64,000 bases of DNA from Lysinibacillus composti (GTDB lineage: Bacteria; Bacillota; Bacilli; Bacillales_A; Planococcaceae): contig NZ_JAFBDY010000005.1 in NCBI RefSeq assembly GCF_016908465.1, positions 151,001 through 215,000 on the forward strand, read 5' to 3'. The notes under the pieces are model-generated. The model did no database searches and had not been told where the DNA came from. It was given only the letters and a program-made list of their open reading frames with translations. Shown one piece after another: positions 1 through 8,924 of this stretch. Positions within the stretch are counted from its first letter, which is position 1, and each line of letters starts with the position of its first letter. Position numbers and translations under genes: made by a program.

Positions 1-70
1 GATGAGTTTCTACAGAACGATTCAGGTTTTATCGAACCCGCACTTAAGAGGTGATCTAGATGAAAAATAA
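1..70 (+). CDS. swrD: SwrD/FlbD-like flagellar protein, 3' end only
   Basis: Only the last 22 codons are in the window. They are read in the frame starting at base 2 and end at TAA 68-70, overlapping the fliL start by 11 bases. The tail contains FYRTIQ, which resembles the end of the small FlbD/SwrD protein that precedes fliL in Bacillales fla/che operons. The identification is mainly positional. A second frame stays open to a TGA at 52-54 and cannot be excluded as the real end of the upstream gene. Confidence 0.45.
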   Translation, partial: MSFYRTIQVLSNPHLRGDLDEK

Positions 71-488
71 TAAATTGCTAACAATAATGCTCATAATACT
101 AGTGACAATCCTGTTAATTGGGATTGTAATTTTTGTCCTTTTAACACAATTCAATAAACAATCTACAGCAAATGAACCAACCATAGATCAAATAGTAGAA
201 GCTTCGGTTGATGTTCCTGAAATTATGACTAATTTAGCAGATGATAGCTATGTAAAACTGACATTAAAAATTCAGACAACAAGTAAAAAAGCTGCTGAGG
301 AATTAGAAAAGCGTAATTTCCAAGTCAATCATATTGTCATCGGTGAACTTTCAGAAATGACAGAGGAAGACTTAGCGGGTAAGGAAGGCAAAATATTATT
401 TGAGTCTACTATTAAAGCTCAGCTAAATGATTTGATGCAAGAGGGCGAAGTTGAACAAATCTACATTACCTCCTACGTCATTCAGTAA
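60..488 (+). CDS. fliL: Flagellar basal body-associated protein FliL
   Basis: Encodes 142 residues with a short basic start and one transmembrane helix (about residues 8-29), then an extracytoplasmic domain. This is the FliL layout: FliL sits in the inner membrane around the stator and supports motor torque. Length is typical for Bacillales. An AAGAGGTGA ribosome binding site lies just before ATG 60. It is followed by fliM after 44 bases, the standard order swrD-fliL-fliM-fliY. Sequence conservation in FliL is low, so context carries much of the call. Confidence 0.9.
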   Translation: MKNNKLLTIMLIILVTILLIGIVIFVLLTQFNKQSTANEPTIDQIVEASVDVPEIMTNLADDSYVKLTLKIQTTSKKAAEELEKRNFQVNHIVIGELSEMTEEDLAGKEGKILFESTIKAQLNDLMQEGEVEQIYITSYVIQ

Positions 489-532
489 CAGTCGGAACAA
501 CAATGTGTAACACGTGAAATGGAGGTGGGCAA

Positions 533-1528
533 ATGGCAGGAGATGTATTATCCCAATCCGAGATTGATGCTCTTCTATCTGCAATTTCCACTGGTGAAAT
601 GTCAGCGGATGAAATCAAGAAAGAAGAAGAAACTAAAAAGATTAAAAACTATGACTTTAAACGTGCGCTTCGTTTCTCAAAAGATCAAATCCGAAGTTTG
701 ACTCGAATACATGAGAATTTTGCCAGACTACTAACAACATTTTTCTCAGCTCAATTGAGAACTTATGTTCAAATAACGGTTGTTTCTGTGGACCAAATCC
801 CGTTTGAAGAATTTGTACGTTCAATTCCCAAAATGACATTAATTAATATATTTGAAGTACCACCTCTAGATGGTAATATCTTAATGGAGATTAATCCTAA
901 CATCGCGTACTCCATGCTAGACCGTTTAATGGGGGGAAAAGGCTCAAGCTATAGCAACGTGGATAACTTAACTGAAATTGAACAAAAAATAATGACCAAT
1001 TTATTTGAGCGTTCATTCGACAACTTAAGAGAGGCTTGGCAAAATGTTGCTGAAATTGACCCGATGCTCGTCGAACTTGAAGTGAATCCACAGTTCCTAC
1101 AAATGATTTCACCGAATGAAACGGTCGTAGTGATTTCATTAAATACGATTATTGGTGAAAATACAGGTATGATCAATATTTGTATTCCACATGTTGTACT
1201 CGAACCAATCATTCGCAATTTGTCTGTTCAATATTGGATGCAGTCCAATACGAAAGAAGCTACTCCAGAACAAACGAAAATGCTTGAAAATCGCGTTAAA
1301 CAGGCTCAGATTGATCTTGTTGCCGAATTAGGTACATCGGACATTACCATTGAAGATTTTCTTTATATGAACATTGGTGATGTCATTCAATTAGATCAAA
1401 ATATTAATGACCCACTAACTTTAAGAGTGGGGAATATACCGAAGTTTACGGTTCAACCAGGTAAATTAAATAAAAAAATGGCAATTCAGATTATCGAACC
1501 TGTGAAAGGAGGAGACGAAGATGAGTGA
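533..1528 (+). CDS. fliM: Flagellar motor switch protein FliM
   Basis: 331 residues. The N-terminal LSQSEIDALLSAI (residues 5-17) is the conserved CheY-P binding segment of FliM. A CheC-like middle domain follows, then a C-terminal SpoA/FliN-type domain ending in the IQIIEPVKGG region. FliM forms the cytoplasmic C-ring with FliG and FliY/FliN and sets the direction of rotation. A strong GGAGGTGG site precedes ATG 533. The stop codon overlaps the fliY start by 8 bases, indicating translational coupling of two C-ring components. Confidence 0.97.
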   Translation: MAGDVLSQSEIDALLSAISTGEMSADEIKKEEETKKIKNYDFKRALRFSKDQIRSLTRIHENFARLLTTFFSAQLRTYVQITVVSVDQIPFEEFVRSIPKMTLINIFEVPPLDGNILMEINPNIAYSMLDRLMGGKGSSYSNVDNLTEIEQKIMTNLFERSFDNLREAWQNVAEIDPMLVELEVNPQFLQMISPNETVVVISLNTIIGENTGMINICIPHVVLEPIIRNLSVQYWMQSNTKEATPEQTKMLENRVKQAQIDLVAELGTSDITIEDFLYMNIGDVIQLDQNINDPLTLRVGNIPKFTVQPGKLNKKMAIQIIEPVKGGDEDE

Positions 1529-2843
1529 TGGTATGCTCTCCCAAGAAGAAATTGAAGCTCTATTAAGAGGCGAAACTTTAGAAGATCGAATTAATGAGTT
1601 AGATCAATCAACAAATGAAGTAACAATTAATATTGATGATTATTTAGATTTGATGGAACAATCCGCGTTAGGTGAAATTGGAAATATTTCATTTGGAAGT
1701 TCTGCTACCGCCCTTTCCACTTTATTAAACCAAAAAGTAGAGATCACAACACCTGTCGTTTCAATGATTAACCGCAATAAATTAGAAGAGGAATTTCCAC
1801 ATCCATATGTAGCTGTAAAAGTGGAATATACAGCAGGGATTAACGGTATGAACCTGTTAGTTATAAAACAATCGGATGCTTCAATTATTGCAGATATTAT
1901 GTTAGGTGGAGATGGCTTACATCCAAATATGGATTTAGGCGAGATTCAATTAAGCGCGGTACAAGAAGCCATGAATCAAATGATGGGTTCAGCTGCCACA
2001 TCTATGTCAACGGTCTTTAATAAAAAGGTAGATATTTCACCACCATCCATTGACTTATTAAATATTTTACAAGATGAAGGCCGTGACTACATACCTGATG
2101 AAGATTTACTAATCAAAGTATCCTTTAGATTGAAAATTGGTGAATTAATTGACTCAAATATTATGCAATTACTGCCGTTAAAGTTTGCGCATGGTATTGC
2201 TAAAACACTTCTTGGCGAAGAAGAAGAAACAATTGTGGAACAACCAATTCAAAACGTTGTACCGGAAGTAGTACCACAAACTACACAAGTACAACAACCA
2301 GTTTATGAGCCGCCTATTGAGCAATCGAGTTACGCAAATCCTATGGCGCAACAACAATCGATGCCACAAGCACCGCCAATGGTTCAACAACAAATGGTTC
2401 AACAACCGATGTATCAACAGCCGCCAACGTACCAACAACAAGCGGCGACGACATATCAAGAACCACCTGTACATGCGATGCCTTATTATCAAGCACCGCA
2501 CGGGCAAAAACAACAGCCACCAGTAAATGTACAACAAGCACAATTTACATCGTTTGAGCAAGCGAACATTACACCTGCTGAAGCCCGAAATTTGAATATG
2601 TTATTAGATATTCCATTACAAGTTACAGTAGAGCTCGGAAGAACAAAACATTCGGTAAAAGATATACTACAATTAGCTTCTGGTTCAATTATTGAATTAG
2701 ACAAACTTGCTGGTGAACCGGTTGACATTTTAGTCAATAGCCGTTTAATCGCTAAAGGGGAAGTTGTGGTTATTGAAGAAAACTTCGGAGTTCGTATTAC
2801 GGACATCATCAGTCAAGCTGAACGCTTAAATAATTTGAAATAA
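1521..2843 (+). CDS. fliY: Flagellar motor switch phosphatase FliY
   Basis: 440 residues. The start repeats the FliM-like CheY-P binding motif (LSQEEIEALL). Two CheC-type phosphatase motifs follow: LGEIGN around residue 50 and VQEAMNQ around 150. Residues about 240-340 are a low-complexity linker rich in Gln and Pro, and the last ~75 residues are a FliN/SpoA domain. FliY replaces FliN in Bacillus-type C-rings and also dephosphorylates CheY-P. The linker is long and compositionally biased, but the frame is intact. It overlaps fliM by 8 bases; cheY follows after 19 bases. Confidence 0.96.
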   Translation: MSDGMLSQEEIEALLRGETLEDRINELDQSTNEVTINIDDYLDLMEQSALGEIGNISFGSSATALSTLLNQKVEITTPVVSMINRNKLEEEFPHPYVAVKVEYTAGINGMNLLVIKQSDASIIADIMLGGDGLHPNMDLGEIQLSAVQEAMNQMMGSAATSMSTVFNKKVDISPPSIDLLNILQDEGRDYIPDEDLLIKVSFRLKIGELIDSNIMQLLPLKFAHGIAKTLLGEEEETIVEQPIQNVVPEVVPQTTQVQQPVYEPPIEQSSYANPMAQQQSMPQAPPMVQQQMVQQPMYQQPPTYQQQAATTYQEPPVHAMPYYQAPHGQKQQPPVNVQQAQFTSFEQANITPAEARNLNMLLDIPLQVTVELGRTKHSVKDILQLASGSIIELDKLAGEPVDILVNSRLIAKGEVVVIEENFGVRITDIISQAERLNNLK

Positions 2844-2862
2844 TCTATTGGGGGAATACACA

Positions 2863-3225
2863 ATGTCAAAAAGAATTTTAATCGTGGACGACGCTGCATT
2901 TATGAGAATGATGATTAAAGACATCTTAACGAAAAATGGTTACGAGGTAGTAGGAGAAGCTGCTGATGGCCAACAAGCAGTAGAAAAATATGCGGAATTA
3001 AACCCGGATTTAGTCACAATGGATATTACGATGCCAGAGATGGATGGAATTGCAGCTTTAAAAGCAATCAAATCAACAAATCCTAACGCAGTTGTTATTA
3101 TGTGCTCTGCGATGGGGCAACAAGCAATGGTAATCGATGCAATCCAAGCAGGTGCAAAGGATTTTATTGTAAAACCATTCCAAGCGGATCGTGTAATTGA
3201 AGCCATCCAAAAAGCATTGGGTTGA
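2863..3225 (+). CDS. cheY: Chemotaxis response regulator CheY
   Basis: 120 residues forming a single receiver domain. The acidic pair is D9-D10, the phosphoacceptor is D54 in VTMD, the switch residue lies in CSAMGQQ, and the conserved Lys104 is in IVKPF. I start at ATG 2863 (SKRILIVDD) rather than an upstream in-frame TTG because GGGGG at 2850-2854 is correctly spaced. CheY-P binds FliM/FliY to control motor direction. The gene sits between fliY and fliO, as in B. subtilis. Its end overlaps any longer version of fliO. Confidence 0.97.
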   Translation: MSKRILIVDDAAFMRMMIKDILTKNGYEVVGEAADGQQAVEKYAELNPDLVTMDITMPEMDGIAALKAIKSTNPNAVVIMCSAMGQQAMVIDAIQAGAKDFIVKPFQADRVIEAIQKALG

Positions 3226-3229
3226 TGAG

Positions 3230-3892
3230 ATGCAAGGGATTCATTTAAATAAGAAAGCGATTGTTTTTGTATTACTTGTTATGATGGCTCTAACATTGCC
3301 AACACAACTAGTTTCTGCTTCACAAAGTAATCAAATGATCAGTGATGAATACCTTCAAAATCCGGACACAAACACAGATGAATCCCCAGACGTAAAAGAG
3401 GTTGACAACCAGAATGTTGGCCTCGGACCTGGGGATTACATCAAGATGTTGTTATCTTTACTGTTTGTCCTTGGTTTATTGGTTTTCGTATTAAAGTTCT
3501 TGAATAAAAAAAGCTCGAACTACCAGCAAAATAATGTCGTGAAAAATATTGGCGGGATTTCAGTTGGTTCACAAAAATCTGTTCAACTCCTTCATATTGG
3601 TAATTCTCTTTATATTGTTGGAGTTGGTGAAGATGTGCAGCTGCTCAAAGAAATTCAGGACCCTGAAGAAATCGAACAGCTTATCAAAATTTATCAAGAC
3701 AAGCAGCAAACAATCGTTTCTACATCGCCTTACATTACTGAATTATTCAAAAAGCTTAAAAAGAAGCCAAGTGTTGAAGAAACTGAGTCACAATCTGATT
3801 TTGGAGCAATCTTAAAAAATCGTTTATCTGAAATAAATAAAGAGCGACACGAGGAATTGGAAAAATGGAAGGAAAAGGAGCACGATAAATAA
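3230..3892 (+). CDS. fliO: Flagellar biosynthesis protein FliO (FliZ type)
   Basis: About 220 residues from ATG 3230, with a signal peptide ending near SASQ, an acidic extracellular stretch, one transmembrane helix around residues 75-95 and a basic cytoplasmic tail. This matches the long Bacillales FliO (formerly FliZ), which helps assemble the FliPQR export gate. Start choice: ATG 3230 gives a clean signal peptide, whereas the upstream TTG 3197 would put a charged extension in front. The stop codon overlaps the fliP ATG by one base. Confidence 0.88.
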   Translation: MQGIHLNKKAIVFVLLVMMALTLPTQLVSASQSNQMISDEYLQNPDTNTDESPDVKEVDNQNVGLGPGDYIKMLLSLLFVLGLLVFVLKFLNKKSSNYQQNNVVKNIGGISVGSQKSVQLLHIGNSLYIVGVGEDVQLLKEIQDPEEIEQLIKIYQDKQQTIVSTSPYITELFKKLKKKPSVEETESQSDFGAILKNRLSEINKERHEELEKWKEKEHDK

Positions 3893-4557
3893 TGCAAGAC
3901 TTTATCTCATTCTTTTCTGACAGTGATCCAACGAACGTCTCTACTTCTGTTAAATTACTTTTAGTATTAACAGTATTGTCATTAGCACCAAGTATTCTAA
4001 TATTAATGACCTCGTTTACGCGAATTGTGATTGTATTATCGTTTACGCGAACTGCACTTGCTACAAACCAGATGCCACCGAACCAAGTGATCATTGGGTT
4101 AGCGTTGTTTTTATCGTTTTTCGTTATGGCACCAACATTTAATGAGGTAAATGAAGAAGCATTACAACCGTTATTTGCAGAGGAAATCGACCTAGATGAA
4201 GCATATAACAGAGCAACGATCCCATTTAAAGAGTTCATGGCAAGTCATACGAGACAAAAAGATTTAGAGCTGTTTCTAAGTTATAACCAGGCTGAGCGTC
4301 CTGATACTGTAGAAGAGATCCCATTAACGATGCTTGTCCCTGCTTTTGCATTAAGTGAAATAAAGACAGCATTCCAAATGGGCTTTATGATTTTTATTCC
4401 ATTTTTAGTCATTGATATGGTAGTAGCAAGTGTCCTGATGTCGATGGGGATGATGATGCTACCGCCTGTTATGATTTCATTACCGTTTAAAATACTATTA
4501 TTCGTCCTTGTTGATGGTTGGTATTTAGTAATTAAATCTTTACTTCAAAGTTTTTAG
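3892..4557 (+). CDS. fliP: Flagellar type III export gate protein FliP
   Basis: 221 residues with four predicted membrane helices. The family signature TSFTRIVIVLSFTR lies near residues 41-54, and the hydrophobic C-terminal MGMMMLPPVMISLPFK segment is present. FliP forms the core of the export gate with FliQ and FliR. The mature protein normally starts after a signal peptide; here the N-terminal ~15 residues are hydrophilic, as in other Bacillales. The ATG overlaps the fliO stop by one base, and fliQ begins 12 bases after the fliP stop. Confidence 0.97.
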   Translation: MQDFISFFSDSDPTNVSTSVKLLLVLTVLSLAPSILILMTSFTRIVIVLSFTRTALATNQMPPNQVIIGLALFLSFFVMAPTFNEVNEEALQPLFAEEIDLDEAYNRATIPFKEFMASHTRQKDLELFLSYNQAERPDTVEEIPLTMLVPAFALSEIKTAFQMGFMIFIPFLVIDMVVASVLMSMGMMMLPPVMISLPFKILLFVLVDGWYLVIKSLLQSF

Positions 4558-4569
4558 GGGTTGATACAA

Positions 4570-4839
4570 ATGAGTCAAGAAATGGTCATTTCAATAGCAG
4601 AAAGAGCGATATGGACCGTCCTTTTAGTTTCAGGGCCCTTATTGTTAGTAGCATTAATAACAGGATTGATTGTCAGTATATTTCAAGCCACAACATCAAT
4701 TCAAGAACAGACACTGGCGTTTGTACCGAAAATCATTGCGGTATTCGTTGCAATAATTTTCTTCGGGCCATTTATGATTACTAAATTGACAGACTATCTT
4801 TACGATATTTTTAATAACCTGACTCGATATATCGGGTGA
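4570..4839 (+). CDS. fliQ: Flagellar type III export gate protein FliQ
   Basis: 89 residues with two transmembrane helices and the family motif ATTSIQEQTLAFVPK between them. I start at ATG 4570 (SQEMVISIAERA) because AGGGG at 4555-4559 is well spaced; an upstream TTG at 4561 would add three residues. FliQ packs around the FliP-FliR core of the export gate. fliR begins four bases after its stop. Confidence 0.96.
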   Translation: MSQEMVISIAERAIWTVLLVSGPLLLVALITGLIVSIFQATTSIQEQTLAFVPKIIAVFVAIIFFGPFMITKLTDYLYDIFNNLTRYIG

Positions 4840-4843
4840 TTAG

Positions 4844-5620
4844 ATGACAGAACTTATTCCTGATCTATCCGTATTATTATTAATTTTAGTCAGAGTTTCT
4901 GCTTTTTTTGTATCAGTCCCTTTTTTATCTTATCGAACGATTCCAGCGCAATTAAGGATTGCTTTAGCCCTAATTTTATCGTGGATGATGTATTACACGT
5001 TAAATGTAGAGCCGTTTCCAATTGATGGTGAGTATTTACTACTGATCATGAAAGAAGCGATTATTGGACTTTCGATTGGACTAGTAGCGTACATAGTTAC
5101 TTCTGCCGTGCAAATTGCAGGAGGATTTATTGATTTTCAAACGGGTTTTGCCTTAGCTAATATTATTGACCCACAAACAGGTGCTCAAAGCCCATTAATG
5201 GGGCAATTTTTTAATTTCCTATTATTATTTGTATTACTTTCTACAAATGGACATCATCTCATTTTAGATGGAATCTTTTATAGTTATCAATTTGTCCCCA
5301 TCGATCAACTTACACCGAACTTCGGTGATGCAAATACTGTAGAGTTTATTGCAAAGTTATTTGCGTACGCTTTTGCGGTTGCATTTCAAATGTCTGCTCC
5401 AGTAGTTGCAACGATATTTTTAGTAACCATAGCGTTAGGGATTACAGGGAAAACAGTGCCACAACTTAATATTTTCGTTGTTGGTTTTCCTATTAATATC
5501 GCCGTTGCCTTTCTTGTTTTATTTATCGTAATGGGGCTGATGATTACGGTAATGGAAAATGTGGTGGAGATGATGATTTTAGCAATGCGGGATTTGATGC
5601 AGTACTTAGGTGGTTCTTAA
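4844..5620 (+). CDS. fliR: Flagellar type III export gate protein FliR
   Basis: 258 residues, strongly hydrophobic with about six membrane segments. Typical FliR features are present: FLSYRTIPAQLRIALA near residue 30 and DFQTGFALANIIDP near residues 98-111. FliR caps the FliP ring and contacts FlhB. Its start is four bases after fliQ, and the flhB ATG follows one base after its TAA stop. Length is standard for the family. Confidence 0.96.
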   Translation: MTELIPDLSVLLLILVRVSAFFVSVPFLSYRTIPAQLRIALALILSWMMYYTLNVEPFPIDGEYLLLIMKEAIIGLSIGLVAYIVTSAVQIAGGFIDFQTGFALANIIDPQTGAQSPLMGQFFNFLLLFVLLSTNGHHLILDGIFYSYQFVPIDQLTPNFGDANTVEFIAKLFAYAFAVAFQMSAPVVATIFLVTIALGITGKTVPQLNIFVVGFPINIAVAFLVLFIVMGLMITVMENVVEMMILAMRDLMQYLGGS

Positions 5621-5621
5621 C

Positions 5622-6710
5622 ATGAAGTTATTACTAACGTTAGATATACAACTCTTTGCAGGGGAAAAGACGGAAAAAGCGACTCCTAAAAAACGTCAAG
5701 ATGCTAGGAAAAAAGGACAAGTTTTAAAGAGCCAAGACGTTTCGGCCGCATTTGTTCTTTTACTTAGCTTCTTATTTCTAATCTTTGCTGCACCATTAAT
5801 GCAAGAAGGCCTTTTTTCTTTTTTAATACAAGCATTTGAAAAAAATATGCTTATTGAAACGCTCACAACTGATACAGTTATGCAAATGTACACGGACTCG
5901 CTAAAAGAAATGGCTGTTATTTTGCTACCTATTCTAGCTGTAACCGTTGTTGCAAGTGTTGGAGCGAACTTTTTTCAATTTGGATTTTTATTTACGACTG
6001 AATCCTTAAAAATAGACTTAAAAAAAATGGATCCCATTAAAGGGATAAAAAAAATCATATCTGTCCGTGCCATTGTTAACCTTTTAAAGTCACTTTTAAA
6101 AGTTGCATTTATTAGTACGGTAACAACGATTGTCATATGGACCAATTTAGAAGATGTTCTGTCACTAGCGGTACAAGAACCTTTCTCTACATTAAGTACG
6201 GTGGCACAATTAACTGGATTAATGGGTATTGCGGCTTCCGCAGTATTGATCGTAATTGCGCTCCTGGATTATATGTATGAGAAATTTGAATATGAAAAAC
6301 AACTGAAAATGTCAAAGCAAGACATTAAGGATGAATATAAAAATAGTGAGGGTGACCCTCTCATTAAATCAAAGATTAAGCAACGTCAACGTGAAATGGC
6401 TATGCGCCGGATGATGCAAGATGTACCATATGCAGACGTAGTCATTACCAACCCGACGCACTTTGCGATTTGCTTAAAATATGATGATACAAGTATGGAT
6501 GCACCAAAGGTCGTTGCCAAGGGTACCGATTATGTTGCACAAAAAATTAAATTAATTGCGAAAGAAAATAATGTCGTAATGGTGGAAAATCGACCGTTAG
6601 CGCGAGCAATGTACGACCAAGTAGAAATTGGTGATCAAGTGCCAGAGGAATTTTTTAAAGCAGTGGCCGAAATCCTTGCGTATGTTTATCGTATAAAACG
6701 TAAAATTTAA
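5622..6710 (+). CDS. flhB: Flagellar export switch protein FlhB
   Basis: 362 residues: a basic KTEKATPKKRQDARKKGQ start (residues 15-32), four membrane helices and a cytoplasmic domain with the autocleavage tetrapeptide NPTH at residues 277-280. Cleavage there switches export from rod/hook to filament substrates. I start at ATG 5622, directly after fliR; an upstream in-frame start would overlap fliR without benefit. Unlike the tight packing before it, the next gene flhA is 180 bases away because a family 1 repeat lies between them. Confidence 0.96.
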   Translation: MKLLLTLDIQLFAGEKTEKATPKKRQDARKKGQVLKSQDVSAAFVLLLSFLFLIFAAPLMQEGLFSFLIQAFEKNMLIETLTTDTVMQMYTDSLKEMAVILLPILAVTVVASVGANFFQFGFLFTTESLKIDLKKMDPIKGIKKIISVRAIVNLLKSLLKVAFISTVTTIVIWTNLEDVLSLAVQEPFSTLSTVAQLTGLMGIAASAVLIVIALLDYMYEKFEYEKQLKMSKQDIKDEYKNSEGDPLIKSKIKQRQREMAMRRMMQDVPYADVVITNPTHFAICLKYDDTSMDAPKVVAKGTDYVAQKIKLIAKENNVVMVENRPLARAMYDQVEIGDQVPEEFFKAVAEILAYVYRIKRKI

Positions 6711-6713
6711 CAA

Positions 6714-6834
6714 AGAAAAGCGGAGGCGGCTCGTTCACACCCGACAAGCACTGGAGACAATACCGGTGAAGGCGCTTTTTGCCTTCGCTGGTATTGTCGA
6801 AGTGACCTCGAGGGTGTAGCCGCCGTAGCTAGAC
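6714..6834 (+). repeat. Family 1 hairpin repeat, copy R1
   Basis: Begins AGAAAAGCGGAGGCGGCT and ends AGCCGCCGTAGCTAGAC, so the outer arms GGCGGCT/AGCCGCC pair. Inside are nested complements including GACAATACC/GGTATTGTC and GAAGGC/GCCTTC around a GCTTTTT loop. It lies between flhB and flhA. It differs from copy R7 (15522-15642) at about two positions although they are 8.8 kb apart. Confidence 0.9.
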
Positions 6835-6890
6835 ACTATTTTAACCTCGAAATTTATATTTTCTAATCTTTAAAAAAACGGGGGTATTAC

Positions 6891-8924
6891 ATGAAATTTC
6901 GCGACTTAGGGGTATTAGGTGCAGTCATATTAATAGTAGCGATGCTGATCATCCCTCTACCAACTTGGTTATTAAGTTTTTTAATTATTATCAATATCAC
7001 GTTATCTTTAATCGTTTTACTAACGGCGATGAATATGAAAGAAGCATTAGATTTTGCTATTTTCCCTTCCGTCATTTTGTTATTAACTTTGTTCAGGCTT
7101 GGACTAAGTATTTCCACAACCCGTGCGATTTTAGCAAAAGGAGATGCGGGAGATGTTGTTGAAACTTTTGGTCAGTTTGTTACCGGCGGAAATATTTTAG
7201 TAGGTTTAGTAATCTTCTTGTTATTAGTAGTTATTAACTTCATTGTTATAACAAAAGGTTCGGAACGTGTGGCTGAAGTTGCTGCTCGATTCACATTAGA
7301 TGCAATGCCAGGGAAACAAATGAGTATCGATGCCGATTTAAATGCCGGCATGATTTCGGAAAAAGAAGCACGTACTCGCCGAGAAAAAGTATCAAGAGAA
7401 TCAGATTTTTACGGGGCAATGGATGGTGCGACGAAATTCGTAAAAGGAGATGCCATTGCATCCATTATTATGGTATTTATTAACCTTTTATTTGGGATTG
7501 TTATTGGGATGCTTCAACTTGACTATGCGTTTGCAGATGCTGCATCTCACTTCTCAACGCTAACAGTTGGTGACGGACTTGTTGCACAAATTCCAGCATT
7601 GCTTGTTTCGACAGCAACAGGGATTGTTGTAACACGTGCTGCTTCGGAAGGAAATCTTGGCGAAGACATTGTGAACCAATTATTCGCTCAATCTAAGCTT
7701 TTATATGTTGCAGGGGGTACAATGATTCTTCTAGGTCTGTTCACACCGATTCCTGATTGGATTACAATTCCAATTGGAGCTTCATTAATTACGGGAGCAT
7801 ACTTCATGGATCGCAAGAAACCCGAAGACCCAGAAGAACTGCTTGAGATGGAAGAGGAAGAAGCAACTGACACGATGAAGAGTCCTGAAAATGTCATTAA
7901 CCTACTGAATGTCGATCCAATCGAATTTGAATTTGGGTATGGGTTAATTCCATTAGTGGATGCAGGACAAGGTGGGGACTTACTAGATCGCGTTGTCATG
8001 ATTCGTCGTCAGCTTGCGTTAGAACTTGGAATTGTCATCCCAGTAGTACGTATTCGAGATAATATTCAACTGCAACCAAACGAATATCGTATCAAAATAA
8101 AAGGAAATGAAATGGCAAAGGGAGAGCTTTTGCTAGACCATTATTTAGCGATGAGTCCAAGTGATGATAATTCAATTGAGGGGATTGATACGATCGAACC
8201 TTCATTCGGATTACCTGCTAAATGGATTACAGAACAAACAAAAGAAGAGGCCGAAATTTTAGGTTACACAGTTGTTGACCCGCCAAGTGTTGTGTCGACA
8301 CATTTAACAGAAATTATTCGCATGAATGCTCATGAATTACTAGGCCGTCAAGAAACGAAACAATTAATTGATCATCTACGTGAGAGTTATCCAATCTTAG
8401 TGGAGGAATTAACGCCAACACCATTATCGATTGGTGAAATTCAAAAAGTATTGGCCAAACTATTACAAGAAAATGTATCAATTCGTAATTTGCCGATTAT
8501 TTTTGAGACATTAGCCGATTATTCAAAACTTACAAGTGATCCGGATATTTTAACGGAATATGTTCGTCAAGGACTTGCGAGACAAATCACATCACAATAT
8601 GTATCTGGACAACCTGCTTTAAAAGTCATTACGGTTCCGGCGAAAATTGAAAAGTTAATTGCAGACAGTATTCAACAAACGGAACATGGAAACTACTTAG
8701 CTATGAATCCGCAAGAATCCCAGGAGCTTTTAGAAGCAGTAGCAAAAGAAGTGGAACGGGTGTCCTTTATGGAACAATCACCAATTATTCTCTGCTCGCC
8801 TGCAATTCGCATGTATTTAAGACAGTTAACAGAACGGTATTTCCCGCAAATTCCTATACTTTCTTATAATGAGTTAGATTCAAACGTTGAAATCCAAAGT
8901 GTTGGAGTGGTGAATGTAGAATGA
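6891..8924 (+). CDS. flhA: Flagellar export apparatus protein FlhA
   Basis: 677 residues: an N-terminal half with about eight membrane helices, the conserved cytoplasmic loop (GSERVAEVAARFTLDAMPGK, about residues 123-142) and a C-terminal cytoplasmic domain that docks chaperone-substrate complexes. It forms the nonameric ring of the flagellar type III secretion system. GGGGG lies 8-10 bases before ATG 6891. It overlaps flhF by 4 bases. The 180-base gap upstream, occupied by repeat R1, is longer than usual inside this operon. Confidence 0.97.
   Translation: MKFRDLGVLGAVILIVAMLIIPLPTWLLSFLIIINITLSLIVLLTAMNMKEALDFAIFPSVILLLTLFRLGLSISTTRAILAKGDAGDVVETFGQFVTGGNILVGLVIFLLLVVINFIVITKGSERVAEVAARFTLDAMPGKQMSIDADLNAGMISEKEARTRREKVSRESDFYGAMDGATKFVKGDAIASIIMVFINLLFGIVIGMLQLDYAFADAASHFSTLTVGDGLVAQIPALLVSTATGIVVTRAASEGNLGEDIVNQLFAQSKLLYVAGGTMILLGLFTPIPDWITIPIGASLITGAYFMDRKKPEDPEELLEMEEEEATDTMKSPENVINLLNVDPIEFEFGYGLIPLVDAGQGGDLLDRVVMIRRQLALELGIVIPVVRIRDNIQLQPNEYRIKIKGNEMAKGELLLDHYLAMSPSDDNSIEGIDTIEPSFGLPAKWITEQTKEEAEILGYTVVDPPSVVSTHLTEIIRMNAHELLGRQETKQLIDHLRESYPILVEELTPTPLSIGEIQKVLAKLLQENVSIRNLPIIFETLADYSKLTSDPDILTEYVRQGLARQITSQYVSGQPALKVITVPAKIEKLIADSIQQTEHGNYLAMNPQESQELLEAVAKEVERVSFMEQSPIILCSPAIRMYLRQLTERYFPQIPILSYNELDSNVEIQSVGVVNVE

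Noticed and set aside
2178..2561. Minus-strand and alternate frames in the FliY Gln/Pro linker
   Set aside because: Compositional bias of CAA and CCA codons removes stops in other frames; there are no start signals.
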